The notes under the pieces are model-generated. The model had not been told where the DNA came from. It made no database searches and worked only from the letters and a program-made list of their open reading frames with translations. Shown in pieces: positions 26,953 through 36,183 of a DNA stretch of 64,000 bases. The position numbers were made by a program, and so were the translations under genes. Position 1 is the first letter of the stretch. Each line of letters opens with the position of its first letter. This DNA comes from Fervidobacterium sp. (GTDB lineage Bacteria; Thermotogota; Thermotogae; Thermotogales; Fervidobacteriaceae), in NCBI GenBank assembly GCA_026419195.1, contig JANZZV010000001.1, positions 124,001-188,000 of the forward strand. The letters run 5' to 3'.

Positions 26953-28653
26953 TTGGAAAAAGAAGCGAAAATTAAAAAGTTGGGAGATGTTTTAATCGAA
27001 AAAAACATAATAACTCCATATGAACTTGAAAGAGCTCTTGAAATGCAGCAAGATTTGAAAAAACCTCTTGGTGAAATACTTGTACAGATGGGGTATTGTA
27101 CATGGGATGATATAGTCAAAGCACTCGCTGAACAATATCAAATACATGCTTGTGTTGGTGAAATAAAATTAAATGAGGAATTCGTCAAATCTTTTCCCAG
27201 GGATGTTTTACATGAACTTAAGATTGTTCCCATCGATGAACGTGATGGAAAACTATTTGTAGGTATATCAAACGTTTATGATATTCCTGTCATAAAAAGA
27301 AGGTTAAAATTCCGCATGGGTAAAGATGTTGATTTCTGTTTGATGCCTCCGAGTACGTTTGAGACACTGTACAACAGCGTGATTCATGGAATAACTAAAT
27401 CTGTATTTACCGAGCAAATGACTGAAGCCATTGTTCAGCAAGAAGAAGTGAAAGAGGAAGAAATTAAAGAAGAGCTCAGTGAAGAGGAAACACCTGTTGT
27501 GAAACTTGTTTCAAACATAGTAAACCATGCTATAGAACTTGACGCCAGTGATATACATATAGAACCACAACGAAAAAACGTTGTTGTCAGATACAGAGTC
27601 GATGGAGTTTTAAGGAGAATAACTGAGTACCCAAGAAACATGCACTCTGCTGTTGTATCAAGGATTAAGATACTTTCTGGATTAGACATAGTTGAGAGAA
27701 GACTTCCGCAAGACGGGAAGTTTTTCATAAAAAAAGGGGAAGAACAATTTGATTTACGTGTTTCAACGATGCCATCTGTTCTCGGTGAAAAAGTTGTTAT
27801 GAGGATTTTAAAAGTCTCCTCATCTAAGAAAAGACTTGAAGATCTTGGTTACTCTCCTTACAACTATGAGCGCATTCAAAAGCTAATAGAACATCCATAC
27901 GGCATAATATTAGTTACAGGACCAACAGGTAGCGGTAAATCAACAACACTGGTTGCAATAATAAATTCGCTGAACTCAGAGGATGTGAATATAGTAACAG
28001 CCGAAGATCCTGTTGAATACACAGTAGATGGTATTACGCAATGTCAAGTAAATGCTGATATCGGATTAACTTTTGCAAAATATCTAAGGGCATTCCTGAG
28101 GCAAGATCCAGACATTATAATGGTTGGTGAAATAAGGGATAGAGAAACTGCTCAGCTTGCTGTGGAAGCTTCGCTTACAGGACACTTAGTACTTTCAACA
28201 TTGCATACCAATACAGCCGCTGGTGCTATAGACAGACTTGTAAACATGGGAATTGAACCATCTCTTATATCTGCCTCTTTAATAGGTGTCATGGGGCAAA
28301 GACTTGTTAGACGTGTTTGCCAAAAATGTAAAGTTGAAGCTGAACTTCCTCCGCAATATGTTGAAAAGGCTAAAAAAATTTTCCCTGATATGAGACCTAT
28401 CCAGTATGTTGGTCAAGGTTGTCAGGCTTGTAATAATACCGGATATAAAGGCAGAACTGCCGTTGCTGAAGTACTTGTTGTGAACGATGAAATGCGCAGG
28501 CTTATTCAAAAAGAGGCATCAACATATGAACTTGACAAGTCGGCGAGAAGAAATGGAATGATTTCAATGTTCCAAGATGGATTGTACAAAGTTCTCAATG
28601 GAGAAACAACGATTGAAGAAGTCCTTGCCATCGTCGGAGAAGAGGAGGAATAA
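26953..28653 (+). CDS. Type IV pilus / type II secretion assembly ATPase (PilB/GspE family)
   Basis: A 566-residue hexameric ATPase. An N-terminal MshEN/T2SE-N domain (LGDVLIEKNIITPYELERAL) is followed by Walker A GPTGSGKSTT (about residues 322-331), the Asp box ITAEDPVEY, Walker B DPDIIMVGEIRD, the His box LSTLHTN, and the zinc finger CQKC...CQACNNTGY characteristic of PilB/GspE and absent from PilT. The TTG start at 26953 follows AGGGGGGATTTT. The platform protein, pilins and retraction ATPase are not here, so the machine must be encoded elsewhere. Confidence 0.93.
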   Translation: MEKEAKIKKLGDVLIEKNIITPYELERALEMQQDLKKPLGEILVQMGYCTWDDIVKALAEQYQIHACVGEIKLNEEFVKSFPRDVLHELKIVPIDERDGKLFVGISNVYDIPVIKRRLKFRMGKDVDFCLMPPSTFETLYNSVIHGITKSVFTEQMTEAIVQQEEVKEEEIKEELSEEETPVVKLVSNIVNHAIELDASDIHIEPQRKNVVVRYRVDGVLRRITEYPRNMHSAVVSRIKILSGLDIVERRLPQDGKFFIKKGEEQFDLRVSTMPSVLGEKVVMRILKVSSSKKRLEDLGYSPYNYERIQKLIEHPYGIILVTGPTGSGKSTTLVAIINSLNSEDVNIVTAEDPVEYTVDGITQCQVNADIGLTFAKYLRAFLRQDPDIIMVGEIRDRETAQLAVEASLTGHLVLSTLHTNTAAGAIDRLVNMGIEPSLISASLIGVMGQRLVRRVCQKCKVEAELPPQYVEKAKKIFPDMRPIQYVGQGCQACNNTGYKGRTAVAEVLVVNDEMRRLIQKEASTYELDKSARRNGMISMFQDGLYKVLNGETTIEEVLAIVGEEEE

Positions 28654-28656
28654 TCC

Positions 28657-29820
28657 TTGTTTGATCCTCAAAAATACAGAGCAGAAAAGGAAAAAGAAAT
28701 AAAAAGTGTATATGGAAGCTTACGGAAAAGGAGCTTTAGGTTTTTGTTTTTGAATATTTTGATGGTAATTTTGATATTTACATTCGTCTTCTTTATCCAG
28801 AGGGTATCTCCCCAAACTTACTCTAATATCGTTGAAAATCTCCAGTTGGTAATTGAGATGACAAAAGTTGAATTCAAATCACCAGAGAAGATAAATGCAC
28901 GCGTTTATATCGTTAATACAAGAAAAACTGCGAAAAGTTTTGTAATAAGCGATTTTTATATAAAAGTATATTCACCCCAGAAGACTTTGTATGAATTTTC
29001 TTATCCTTCTGCAATTGAAAGTACAGTTGATGGATTGTCAAAGAGACTCATTTATGATCTCGGAAAAGAAGTAACACTTTCGAATCTTTCTGGTGGAAAT
29101 TACACAATACATGTTAGATGTAAAATAAACGGTAGAGATGCTCAAATCTACAGAAATTTTACGTACACAGAACAAATCTACTATGAGATAGCAACGGAAC
29201 CATTTTATTTAGTTAATGAATCTATAAATCCAAAAATCGTTATCAAAAACAGAACATCGAAATTGCAAAATATACAGATAAATAAAATTACTTGGAAATG
29301 CAAAGATAAAGAGTACACCCAACACGTAAAAAAACAAATTAATCTTTACCCCGGTGAGATTGAGATAATAGAGTCAGAGTATAAGTTTTCTGTTGAGGAA
29401 AACAAAGATAGTGAGCTTGGCGCTTCAATTCATTTTAAGGATAACACTATAAGAGACATAAAAATTTTAGTACCGGTTACTAGGTCCTTAGAAAAAGACA
29501 CAAAAGGCTTGGACTTCAGTATTGAGGCTGAAGAGTCTGTTATTGTGAACCAAATACCAAAACTGAATGTTTTCGTCATCAATCAACAGAATTCTAAGCG
29601 GTATCTTTACGTGGATAAAATTTCATTCAGCATATCTAACATCGGGTATAACTTTGAAATCGGAAACAGAAGGTTTTTTCTTATCCCGTTTGGAAAAACA
29701 TTCATCACAAAATTGGAACGACTTAAATTCAACGAACCAGGTGTTTACGAAATGTTGATAACTATAAGTTCGGGTAATTCTAAATATCAAAAGAAGATCA
29801 CAATCGCTGTTGGGAGGTAA
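28657..29820 (+). CDS. Membrane-anchored beta-rich protein of unknown function
   Basis: A 387-residue protein with a charged cytoplasmic N-terminus, one membrane helix (about residues 29-48) and a large extracytoplasmic part rich in alternating hydrophobic strands. Two or three segments (near residues 85-110, 185-215 and 295-330) share the pattern VYIVNTRKTAKSF / PKIVIKNRTSKLQN / LNVFVINQQNSKRY, suggesting repeated immunoglobulin-like or BsuPI-like sandwich domains. I recognise no family. The TTG start lies 3 bases after the PilB/GspE stop, behind GGAGGAATAATCC, so it is translated with that ATPase and could belong to the same envelope machine. Confidence 0.6.
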   Translation: MFDPQKYRAEKEKEIKSVYGSLRKRSFRFLFLNILMVILIFTFVFFIQRVSPQTYSNIVENLQLVIEMTKVEFKSPEKINARVYIVNTRKTAKSFVISDFYIKVYSPQKTLYEFSYPSAIESTVDGLSKRLIYDLGKEVTLSNLSGGNYTIHVRCKINGRDAQIYRNFTYTEQIYYEIATEPFYLVNESINPKIVIKNRTSKLQNIQINKITWKCKDKEYTQHVKKQINLYPGEIEIIESEYKFSVEENKDSELGASIHFKDNTIRDIKILVPVTRSLEKDTKGLDFSIEAEESVIVNQIPKLNVFVINQQNSKRYLYVDKISFSISNIGYNFEIGNRRFFLIPFGKTFITKLERLKFNEPGVYEMLITISSGNSKYQKKITIAVGR

Positions 29821-29825
29821 ATCGA

Positions 29826-31031
29826 ATGAGCAAGACTGGTCATCAAAAAATCGAGTGGGTATCAAAGCATATGAAATTACTTAATTTAATACAGAATTCT
29901 AAAGAATACAACTTAAGTAATTTCAGAATAGGTATGTCCATTCACCTTGAGGCGAAAACAGCCTATCTTGCAATAACTTTGAAAAAACTTGGGGCACAAG
30001 TGTTTGTAACAGGTTGTAATCCACTTTCAACGCAAGATGATGTTGCCCATGCGCTCAAAGATTTTGACATTGCAGTCCATGCAAAGAGAACAGAAAGTGA
30101 GCAAGAATATTTTTCGTTTCTTCACAAAATTCTTGACTACCAGCCAGATTTAATACTTGATGATGGTGCAGATTTAACAGTACTTGCCCACACTCAAAGA
30201 AAAGAAGTATTGAACAATCTCAAGGGAGTTTCAGAAGAAACAACCACAGGAGTTCGAAGATTGAAAAATCTTGAAAAAAGTAGACTCTTGACTGTACCAG
30301 TCATAGCGGTCAACAATGCAAAAATGAAATTTATGTTTGATAATAGGTATGGTACTGGACAATCTACATTAGATTCAATAATGAGAAATACGAATTTGCT
30401 TATCGCTGGTAAAAACGTACTCGTTGCTGGTTACGGTTGGTGTGGAAGGGGAATAGCAATGAGAGCCCACGGATTAGGGGCAAGGGTAATGATTAGTGAA
30501 GTAGATCCAATAAAAGCGGTAGAAGCCTTAATGGATGGATTTCAAGTTGGGAAGATAGAAGAACTTGCTCCAAAAGCTGATTTTATAATAACTGCAACAG
30601 GTGTTAGGGATGTGCTTACCAAAGACGTACTTCAAAACCTGAAAGACGGGGTCGTACTTGCAAACGCTGGACATTTCAACGTAGAAATTCCCATGGAAGA
30701 GATAGAAAAAATAGCCTCCGAAAAATACGAAATCAGGCAAAATGTAACGTGTTACAAAATCAATAACAAAAATATATTTGTTGTGGGTCAAGGAAGATTA
30801 GTTAACCTAGCAGCAGCAGATGGACATCCTGTTGAGATAATGGATATATCATTTGCTCTCCAAACTCTCTCGCTTGTGTACTTAGCAAAGAATCATAGCG
30901 TGCTTGAAAGAGTTGTTTACAATTATCCTGAGGAACTTGATAGAAAAGTGGCGCTGTTGAAATTACAAACACTTGGAATCTCGATAGATCAGTTAACCGA
31001 GGAGCAAAAAAAGTATCTGGAGGAGTTTTAA
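29826..31031 (+). CDS. ahcY: Adenosylhomocysteinase
   Basis: A 401-residue enzyme that hydrolyses S-adenosylhomocysteine to adenosine and homocysteine, relieving product inhibition of methyltransferases. Visible motifs are MSIHLEAKTAYLAITL, the DDGADL site, the conserved TTTGVRRL, the catalytic Lys/Asp region VNNAKMKFMFDNRYGTGQS, the NAD-binding loop GYGWCGRGIAMRAHGLGA and the closing GQGRLVNLAAADGHP. The length and missing C-terminal tyrosine tail match the short archaeal/thermophile subgroup. ATG follows GGAGGTAAATCGA. Confidence 0.95.
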   Translation: MSKTGHQKIEWVSKHMKLLNLIQNSKEYNLSNFRIGMSIHLEAKTAYLAITLKKLGAQVFVTGCNPLSTQDDVAHALKDFDIAVHAKRTESEQEYFSFLHKILDYQPDLILDDGADLTVLAHTQRKEVLNNLKGVSEETTTGVRRLKNLEKSRLLTVPVIAVNNAKMKFMFDNRYGTGQSTLDSIMRNTNLLIAGKNVLVAGYGWCGRGIAMRAHGLGARVMISEVDPIKAVEALMDGFQVGKIEELAPKADFIITATGVRDVLTKDVLQNLKDGVVLANAGHFNVEIPMEEIEKIASEKYEIRQNVTCYKINNKNIFVVGQGRLVNLAAADGHPVEIMDISFALQTLSLVYLAKNHSVLERVVYNYPEELDRKVALLKLQTLGISIDQLTEEQKKYLEEF

Positions 31032-31037
31032 AAAAAT

Positions 31038-32423
31038 ATGGTGTTAATATTAAAAAAAGAAGATAGAACACAAGCAGCGTTGCTAGAAAACAATTTGTTG
31101 GCGGAGATATTTATTCCTGACTATGATGATGAAGATACAGTTGCAGGTAGCATCTACGTAGGAAAGATAGAAAAATTTGTGAACGCACTCGAGGCTGCTT
31201 TTGTAAAAATTGCCAACGATCAAAATGCCTTTTTGAGATTGAAAGATATAAAGAGTGAATATCTTAAGTTTTTCGGATTTGAAAAATTGCAAGAAGGACA
31301 AAAAATATTAGTACAAATAAAAAAAGAAGGCGGGCTTACTAAAGGACCCCAAGTAACAACAAATATAGGAATACCAGGACGATACATAGTGTACATGCCA
31401 TTTTCAAAAAACATTGGGATTTCAAGAAGAATCATCGATGAAGAAGACAGAAAAAGATTAAAACAAATAGGAGAAATATTAAAAGAAAAGTACAATGCTG
31501 GATTTATCATGAGAACATCTGCTGCCGAATGTAATGAGGAAAGAATATACGAAGAAGTTGAAGAATTAAAAAAGAAATGGATGATTGTAGTTGAAACATT
31601 TAAGCGTTCCCGTAAACCAAAACTGATTTATAAGGAAACAGATAATGACGAGTTTATGGTAAGGGAATTTCTAAAAAAGGAAGTTTCGGATGTTATAACC
31701 AACTCTTCGAGCATAAAGGAGCTTGTGCGAAATTACAGAAGAGATGTCAACGTAAAAGTTGTTGAATCGGATCCCTTTGAAGATTATAATATATATGCTC
31801 AATTAAAGTCCTCGCTCAGAAGAGTTCATCAATTACCTTCAGGTGGAGAGATTGTTATAGATAGAACAGAGGCTCTAACAATTATCGACGTAAATTCTGG
31901 ACACTGCACAAATACTGAAAACCATGAAGAACTATCAAAAAAAATAAATGCTGAAGCAGCAAAAGAGATATGCAGATTGCTAAGATTGAGAAATATTGGT
32001 GGAATAATTATAATAGACTTTATAGACATGGAAGATGACCAAAGTAAGGATGAAATTATTAGAGTATTAAAAGATGAAACACTCAAGGATAGAAACAAAA
32101 TAGAGATATATGGTTTTACACGACTTGGATTACTTGAGATGACAAGGAAAAGAACAAGCAAATCCTTAGATGAACGTTTAAACTCTCTTTGTCCGGTGTG
32201 TAATGGTACTGGTTACGTTGTGAATCCAAAAATCGTACTTGAAAAGCTATTAAAAGAAATTAACAAAAAACCTAAAGAGGCAAAAGAAGTAATAATCAAG
32301 CTCCATCCATCTTTTAAACAAATTGTCGATAAGGAATTAATAAAGAAAGTTATGAAAGTTACTGTGCACTTACACTTTACACACACAGAACCAGACTCAT
32401 ACGAACTCATTTGGAAGGTCTAA
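31038..32423 (+). CDS. Ribonuclease E/G family protein (RNase G-like)
   Basis: A 461-residue endoribonuclease. An embedded S1 domain begins with GSIYVGKIEKFVNALEAAFVKI. The catalytic aspartates lie in TIIDVNSG and IIIDFIDM, and the zinc-link CPVCNGTGYV that holds dimers together is near the C-terminus. There is no C-terminal scaffold extension, so it is closer in shape to RNase G. It likely acts in rRNA 5' maturation and mRNA decay. ATG 31038 lies 6 bases after the ahcY stop; the ribosome site GGAGGAG is within the end of ahcY. Confidence 0.9.
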   Translation: MVLILKKEDRTQAALLENNLLAEIFIPDYDDEDTVAGSIYVGKIEKFVNALEAAFVKIANDQNAFLRLKDIKSEYLKFFGFEKLQEGQKILVQIKKEGGLTKGPQVTTNIGIPGRYIVYMPFSKNIGISRRIIDEEDRKRLKQIGEILKEKYNAGFIMRTSAAECNEERIYEEVEELKKKWMIVVETFKRSRKPKLIYKETDNDEFMVREFLKKEVSDVITNSSSIKELVRNYRRDVNVKVVESDPFEDYNIYAQLKSSLRRVHQLPSGGEIVIDRTEALTIIDVNSGHCTNTENHEELSKKINAEAAKEICRLLRLRNIGGIIIIDFIDMEDDQSKDEIIRVLKDETLKDRNKIEIYGFTRLGLLEMTRKRTSKSLDERLNSLCPVCNGTGYVVNPKIVLEKLLKEINKKPKEAKEVIIKLHPSFKQIVDKELIKKVMKVTVHLHFTHTEPDSYELIWKV

Positions 32424-32453
32424 TAATACTAATGTATTTAAGGGGGGAATGCG

Positions 32454-34127
32454 GTGGAAAATCTAAAAATATACGTGGAAAACTCAGAATACGAGATCCC
32501 TTACGGTTCAACTCTTGAGGATCTGGCAAAAGAATACAGCGTCAAGTCTGGAAAGGTTGTAATCGGAGCAAAGATAGAAAATAAAATAATAGAACTTTTT
32601 AGACCTATAACAAGATCAGGAGAGGTTTCCTTCATATATCTTGAACATCAAGATGGCATGAGAATTTACCAAAGAGGTTTGTTTTTCATACTACATGCGG
32701 CAGCAAGAAGAATCTTTAAATCATATACACTCAAAATATTACATACGATAGGACACGGCTTTTACTGCGAAATAAGAGATGACGGAAAGCCTGTGAATTT
32801 GACACAAGAGGATATCGAAAAGATTGAGGATGAAATGAGGAAGTGGGTGGAAAAAGATTATAGATTTAAAAAAAGTGAACTTCCAAAAAGTGAAGCGATG
32901 GATTTATTTGCTTCCGCAGGAATGGCAGACAAGGTCAAATTGCTAAAATATAGAAAGAAAAAGACTGTGAAAGTTTACGAAGCAGACGGGCATTTCGATT
33001 ATTTTTACGGATACATGCCTCCTTCCACTGGATATTTGAAATGGTTCAAATTGGTAAAATACGATCAAGGATTTGTTTTGTTACTCCCGATTGTAAAAGG
33101 AAAAGAAATATCTGTCCCAGAGTTTAAGCCATTTCCAAAATTATCCTCTGTTTTTCTCGAATATTCTCGGTGGCTCGAAATAATGGATATCGACAATGTT
33201 GGAGATTTGAATGAGATAATAGCAAAAGGAGAAAGGGCAGTAACAGATTTAATTATACTTGCAGAAGCATTACATGAAAAAAAGATAGCCATGATATCTG
33301 AAGAGATAAAAAACAAAAAAAACGTAAGACTTGTTTTGATAGCAGGACCATCTTCGAGTGGAAAGACCACGTTTTCGAAACGTCTAATGGTTCAGCTCAG
33401 AGCCAGTGGATTAAAGCCAATAACGATATCACTCGATGACTATTTTGTCGATAGAGAAAAGACCCCAAGGGATGAAGAAGGTAAATATGATTTTGAAGCG
33501 CTTGAGGCGATTGATATTGAATTGTTCAATAAAAATCTATTAGATCTATTCGATGGAAAGGAAGTGGAGTTACCAAAGTTTAATTTTGTGCTTGGTAAAC
33601 GTGAAAGCTCTGGGGAAAAATTAAAAATCGATAAGGACCAGATTATCATTGTTGAAGGAATCCATGGATTGAATCCAAAATTGACTGAACTAGTACCTGA
33701 AGAGTTGAAATTTAAAATATACGCAAGTGCTCTAACACAGTTAAACTTGGATAATGTCAACAGACTACACACAACGGATGTGAGGTTGTTAAGAAGAATG
33801 GTGAGAGACAGCAAATTTAGAGGACATGACGCACTTGCAACACTTCGAATGTGGGGTAGTGTAAGAAGAGGAGAAGAAAAGAACATATTCCCATACCAAG
33901 AAAATGCCGACGTAATGTTCAACAGTGCACTTGTGTATGAAGTTTCTGTTTTAAAAATCTTTGCAGAACCATTGTTGACAGTTGTTCCAGACAATGAGAT
34001 TGAATCAATTGAAGCAAACAGATTACTGAAGATATTAGATTATTTCTTGCCAATAACAAACATAGAAGATATTCCAAGAACGTCTATAATAAGGGAATTC
34101 ATAGGAAGAAGTGCGTTTAGATATTGA
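32454..34127 (+). CDS. TGS-domain uridine kinase-like fusion protein
   Basis: A 557-residue fusion. It begins with a TGS-like domain (PYGSTLEDLAKEYSV) and a threonyl-tRNA-synthetase-type editing/SAD-like region (HTIGHGFYCEI), but has no synthetase catalytic core. The C-terminal half is a P-loop uridine-kinase/phosphoribulokinase domain with Walker A GPSSSGKTTFSKRL, the LDDYFVDREKTPRD block, and IVEGIHGLNPKL. This architecture is a recognised conserved family in Thermotogae and Firmicutes, annotated as nucleoside kinase. GTG 32454 follows AGGGGGGAATGCG. Possible roles are pyrimidine salvage or a nucleotide-linked regulatory function. Confidence 0.85.
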   Translation: MENLKIYVENSEYEIPYGSTLEDLAKEYSVKSGKVVIGAKIENKIIELFRPITRSGEVSFIYLEHQDGMRIYQRGLFFILHAAARRIFKSYTLKILHTIGHGFYCEIRDDGKPVNLTQEDIEKIEDEMRKWVEKDYRFKKSELPKSEAMDLFASAGMADKVKLLKYRKKKTVKVYEADGHFDYFYGYMPPSTGYLKWFKLVKYDQGFVLLLPIVKGKEISVPEFKPFPKLSSVFLEYSRWLEIMDIDNVGDLNEIIAKGERAVTDLIILAEALHEKKIAMISEEIKNKKNVRLVLIAGPSSSGKTTFSKRLMVQLRASGLKPITISLDDYFVDREKTPRDEEGKYDFEALEAIDIELFNKNLLDLFDGKEVELPKFNFVLGKRESSGEKLKIDKDQIIIVEGIHGLNPKLTELVPEELKFKIYASALTQLNLDNVNRLHTTDVRLLRRMVRDSKFRGHDALATLRMWGSVRRGEEKNIFPYQENADVMFNSALVYEVSVLKIFAEPLLTVVPDNEIESIEANRLLKILDYFLPITNIEDIPRTSIIREFIGRSAFRY

Positions 34128-34166
34128 ATTTAAATTCTTATGGAGATTGTTGAGAGGTGAGATTTC

Positions 34167-34691
34167 ATGGAAAAATATGCAAACATAGGTTCGACTGAAA
34201 GAAAGTACTTACTTGCTGTTTATTTGACTCTAAACGAAATGGGTTGGACAAGGCTAAAAAGAATATCAAGTTTTTTAAATGTGAAAATGCCATCTGCAAA
34301 ACAATTTCTCGAAAAACTTGTAGAAATGAATTTGATATACTATGAACACAGAGGTGGTATCTCACTTACTCAGGAAGGCAAAAAGCTGGCAATTATTGAA
34401 AATACACGGTTCAACGCCGTCAAAACGTTCTTTTGTGAGATATTACAACTCGATGAAAAAGAATCCAACGAAGCAGCTTGGAATGTTTATTTCAATTTGA
34501 ACGATAAGGTTGTTAACAAATTCTCGGAATTTGCTCGTTTCCTTGTTGAGGACGAAGGTAAGAAAATTGTTGAAGAGTTCAGAACTTTTCTTTCTCAACC
34601 ACGTAAAAAAACAGCTCCCTGCCCTATAAGTAGTGCGTACGAAATAATAGAAAAGGAGGATTCAACAGGTGAATCAAATGAAGAGCGGTGA
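34167..34691 (+). CDS. DtxR/MntR-like metal-dependent regulator
   Basis: A 174-residue protein with an N-terminal winged helix (KYLLAVYLTLNEMGWTRLKRISSFLNVKMPSAKQFLEKLVEMNLI, then a wing YYEHRGGISLTQEGKKLA) as in DtxR/MntR repressors. The following dimerisation helices (RFNAVKTFFCEILQLDEKESNEAAWNVYF) are in place, but the usual Glu-His metal ligands are replaced (WNVYFNL where E-H is expected). A CP dipeptide near residue 153 may be a relic of a metal or iron-sulphur site. No transporter gene is adjacent. It overlaps the following small gene by 23 bases. Confidence 0.7.
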   Translation: MEKYANIGSTERKYLLAVYLTLNEMGWTRLKRISSFLNVKMPSAKQFLEKLVEMNLIYYEHRGGISLTQEGKKLAIIENTRFNAVKTFFCEILQLDEKESNEAAWNVYFNLNDKVVNKFSEFARFLVEDEGKKIVEEFRTFLSQPRKKTAPCPISSAYEIIEKEDSTGESNEER

Positions 34692-34938
34692 AGAACTTTG
34701 TTTTCCTCTTGAATATGACATACTTGTAAAGATTAAAAAAGAGGATGTGCATATTTTAAACTATTTACTTGAAGCCGAGGATCATGTGATGAACATAAGA
34801 AGCTTTGAAGGAGAATTTTTGAAGGTTATATCCCCAAAGGACATGGTCATAGATGCCATAAGATTACTCGAAAGTGCTAAGACAATTGTAGAACTCGAAA
34901 TTGTAGAAATGAAACCAAATACAGGTAGTGCTGATTAA
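34669..34938 (+). CDS. Small DUF4911-like protein
   Basis: An 89-residue protein with alternating strands and helices (YDILVKIKKEDVHILNYLLEAEDHV, then FLKVISPKDMVIDAIRLLES) resembling DUF4911, a small ferredoxin-fold family found next to other genes in Firmicutes and Thermotogae. The GTG start lies inside the regulator gene behind AAAGGAGGATTCAACAG. Cotranslation suggests it works with the regulator, perhaps as a sensor. Function unknown. Confidence 0.6.
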   Translation: MNQMKSGEELCFPLEYDILVKIKKEDVHILNYLLEAEDHVMNIRSFEGEFLKVISPKDMVIDAIRLLESAKTIVELEIVEMKPNTGSAD

Positions 34939-34957
34939 TTAAATTTTTTGAAAATCA

Positions 34958-34990
34958 TCCCCAACGTTTGCGTGCGTTGGGGGTTTTTAT
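34958..34990 (+). terminator. Rho-independent terminator
   Basis: CCCCAACG (34959-34966), eight-base loop, CGTTGGGG (34975-34982), then GTTTTTATT. It separates the regulator run from the acetyltransferase gene. Confidence 0.88.
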
Positions 34991-35012
34991 TGTATTCTTG
35001 GAGGTGGATGAT

Positions 35013-35540
35013 GTGGAAAACATCAAGGTTTTTAACGGATACACAATAAGAAAAGTTGAACAGGAAGATTTAGAAAAAGTTTATACCATGAGAAAACAAG
35101 TTGCTTCTGAGAGTGACACCATTTTGTCGTCTGAAGAGGAGATAACCTTAGATGGGATTAAGAATTGGATAAACAATTGGAAAGACAATCCAAAAAGATT
35201 GTTTCTTGTAGTTGAATGTAAAGGTGAGATTGTAGGACAACTTTGGGTTTGGTTTTTGGATAACAAAATCAAGACATCACATGTTGCTGAATTCGGTTTG
35301 GAAGTTCTCAGACAACACCGCGGAAAAGGACTGGGTACTGAGTTATGTAAGATTGCCGTTGAGTGGGCTGAGAAAACTAAAGCAGTAAGATTGCAGGCTG
35401 AAACGTTGGAAAGAAACATTCCAATGAGAAAAATACTTGAAAAATTATCTTTTAAAATTGAAGGAAGAATGGAAGCATATTTTAAAGGAACTGATCAATA
35501 CGAAGACGTGCTTATATATGCTAAGCTGTTCCACGTTTGA
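35013..35540 (+). CDS. GNAT-family N-acetyltransferase
   Basis: A 175-residue acetyltransferase. The acetyl-CoA binding motif A is QHRGKGLGTELCKIAVEWA (R-G-K-G-L-G), followed by the motif B region ERNIPMRKILEKLSFKIEGR. The substrate amine is unknown; the family includes ribosomal-protein and small-molecule acetylases. The start is GTG 35013 behind GGAGGTGGATGAT; a frame opening upstream at 34968 would begin inside the terminator. It is probably a single-gene unit. Confidence 0.85.
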   Translation: MENIKVFNGYTIRKVEQEDLEKVYTMRKQVASESDTILSSEEEITLDGIKNWINNWKDNPKRLFLVVECKGEIVGQLWVWFLDNKIKTSHVAEFGLEVLRQHRGKGLGTELCKIAVEWAEKTKAVRLQAETLERNIPMRKILEKLSFKIEGRMEAYFKGTDQYEDVLIYAKLFHV

Positions 35541-35590
35541 TTAGCGGTAGAATAAATTCAAATTCAAGTATTTTTTTAGGAATACATCGT

Positions 35591-35619
35591 TTGCTTCTAT
35601 TCTAATTTAAGAGTAAAAT
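35591..35619 (+). promoter_or_regulatory. Sigma-A type promoter for the adenosyltransferase-hutH-chemoreceptor operon
   Basis: TTGCTT (35591-35596), 17-base spacer, TAAAAT (35614-35619), 40 bases before the first start codon. No cobalamin riboswitch fits in the 118-base leader region. Confidence 0.55.
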
Positions 35620-35658
35620 AAATTTTGTAGAACAAACGTTATTAAAGGAGGAAATCTC

Positions 35659-36183
35659 ATGTCTATCACAACAAAAACGGGTGACAGTGGAGAAACGAGT
35701 TTAGCTAACGGGCAGCGTGTTAGGAAAGATTGCACCAGGGTACAATCGTACGGGACAGTGGATGAGCTAAATTCTTTCCTTGGACTTGCTAAACATTATC
35801 TGCCAGATTACGAAAGGGAACTTGTAGAATCAATACAAAGAGATTTATTCAGATTGGCGGCAGAATTGGCTAAGGGTGAAAAATATGTGAAGGTCATCTC
35901 CGAAGAAGATGTTGAAAGACTAACAAGTTTTATCCACCAATATGAGTCGAAAATACAACTTGATTCATTCGTTATTCCAGGCGAGACTATAGCAAGTGCT
36001 CATCTCGATGTTTGCAGAACGATCGCACGACGTGCAGAAAGATTGGTAGTTTCACTTTCAAGTGAAGATAATGTCAGACAAGAGAATATAAAGTATCTTA
36101 ATAGGGTCTCTGATTTGCTTTACATCATGGCAAGATTTCTTGAAGGTAGCCATATAAAAAAGGTAAGGGGAAGTGAGTTATGA
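35659..36183 (+). CDS. Corrinoid (cob(I)alamin) adenosyltransferase, PduO type
   Basis: A 174-residue PduO-family enzyme. Its motifs are the ATP loop TKTGDSGETSL, VQSYGTVDELNSFLG, FVIPGETIASAHLDVCRTIARRAER and YLNRVSDLLYIMARF. It transfers the 5'-deoxyadenosyl group of ATP to cob(I)alamin to make coenzyme B12. In the third motif, the usual PGG appears as PGE. ATG follows AAAGGAGGAAATCTC. The last four bases overlap hutH (ATGA), so a B12-dependent step probably belongs with histidine use. Confidence 0.93.
   Translation: MSITTKTGDSGETSLANGQRVRKDCTRVQSYGTVDELNSFLGLAKHYLPDYERELVESIQRDLFRLAAELAKGEKYVKVISEEDVERLTSFIHQYESKIQLDSFVIPGETIASAHLDVCRTIARRAERLVVSLSSEDNVRQENIKYLNRVSDLLYIMARFLEGSHIKKVRGSEL

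Noticed and set aside
35541-35658. Cobalamin riboswitch before the adenosyltransferase
   Set aside because: The region is only 118 bases, holds a promoter with a short leader, and shows no B12-box-like core.
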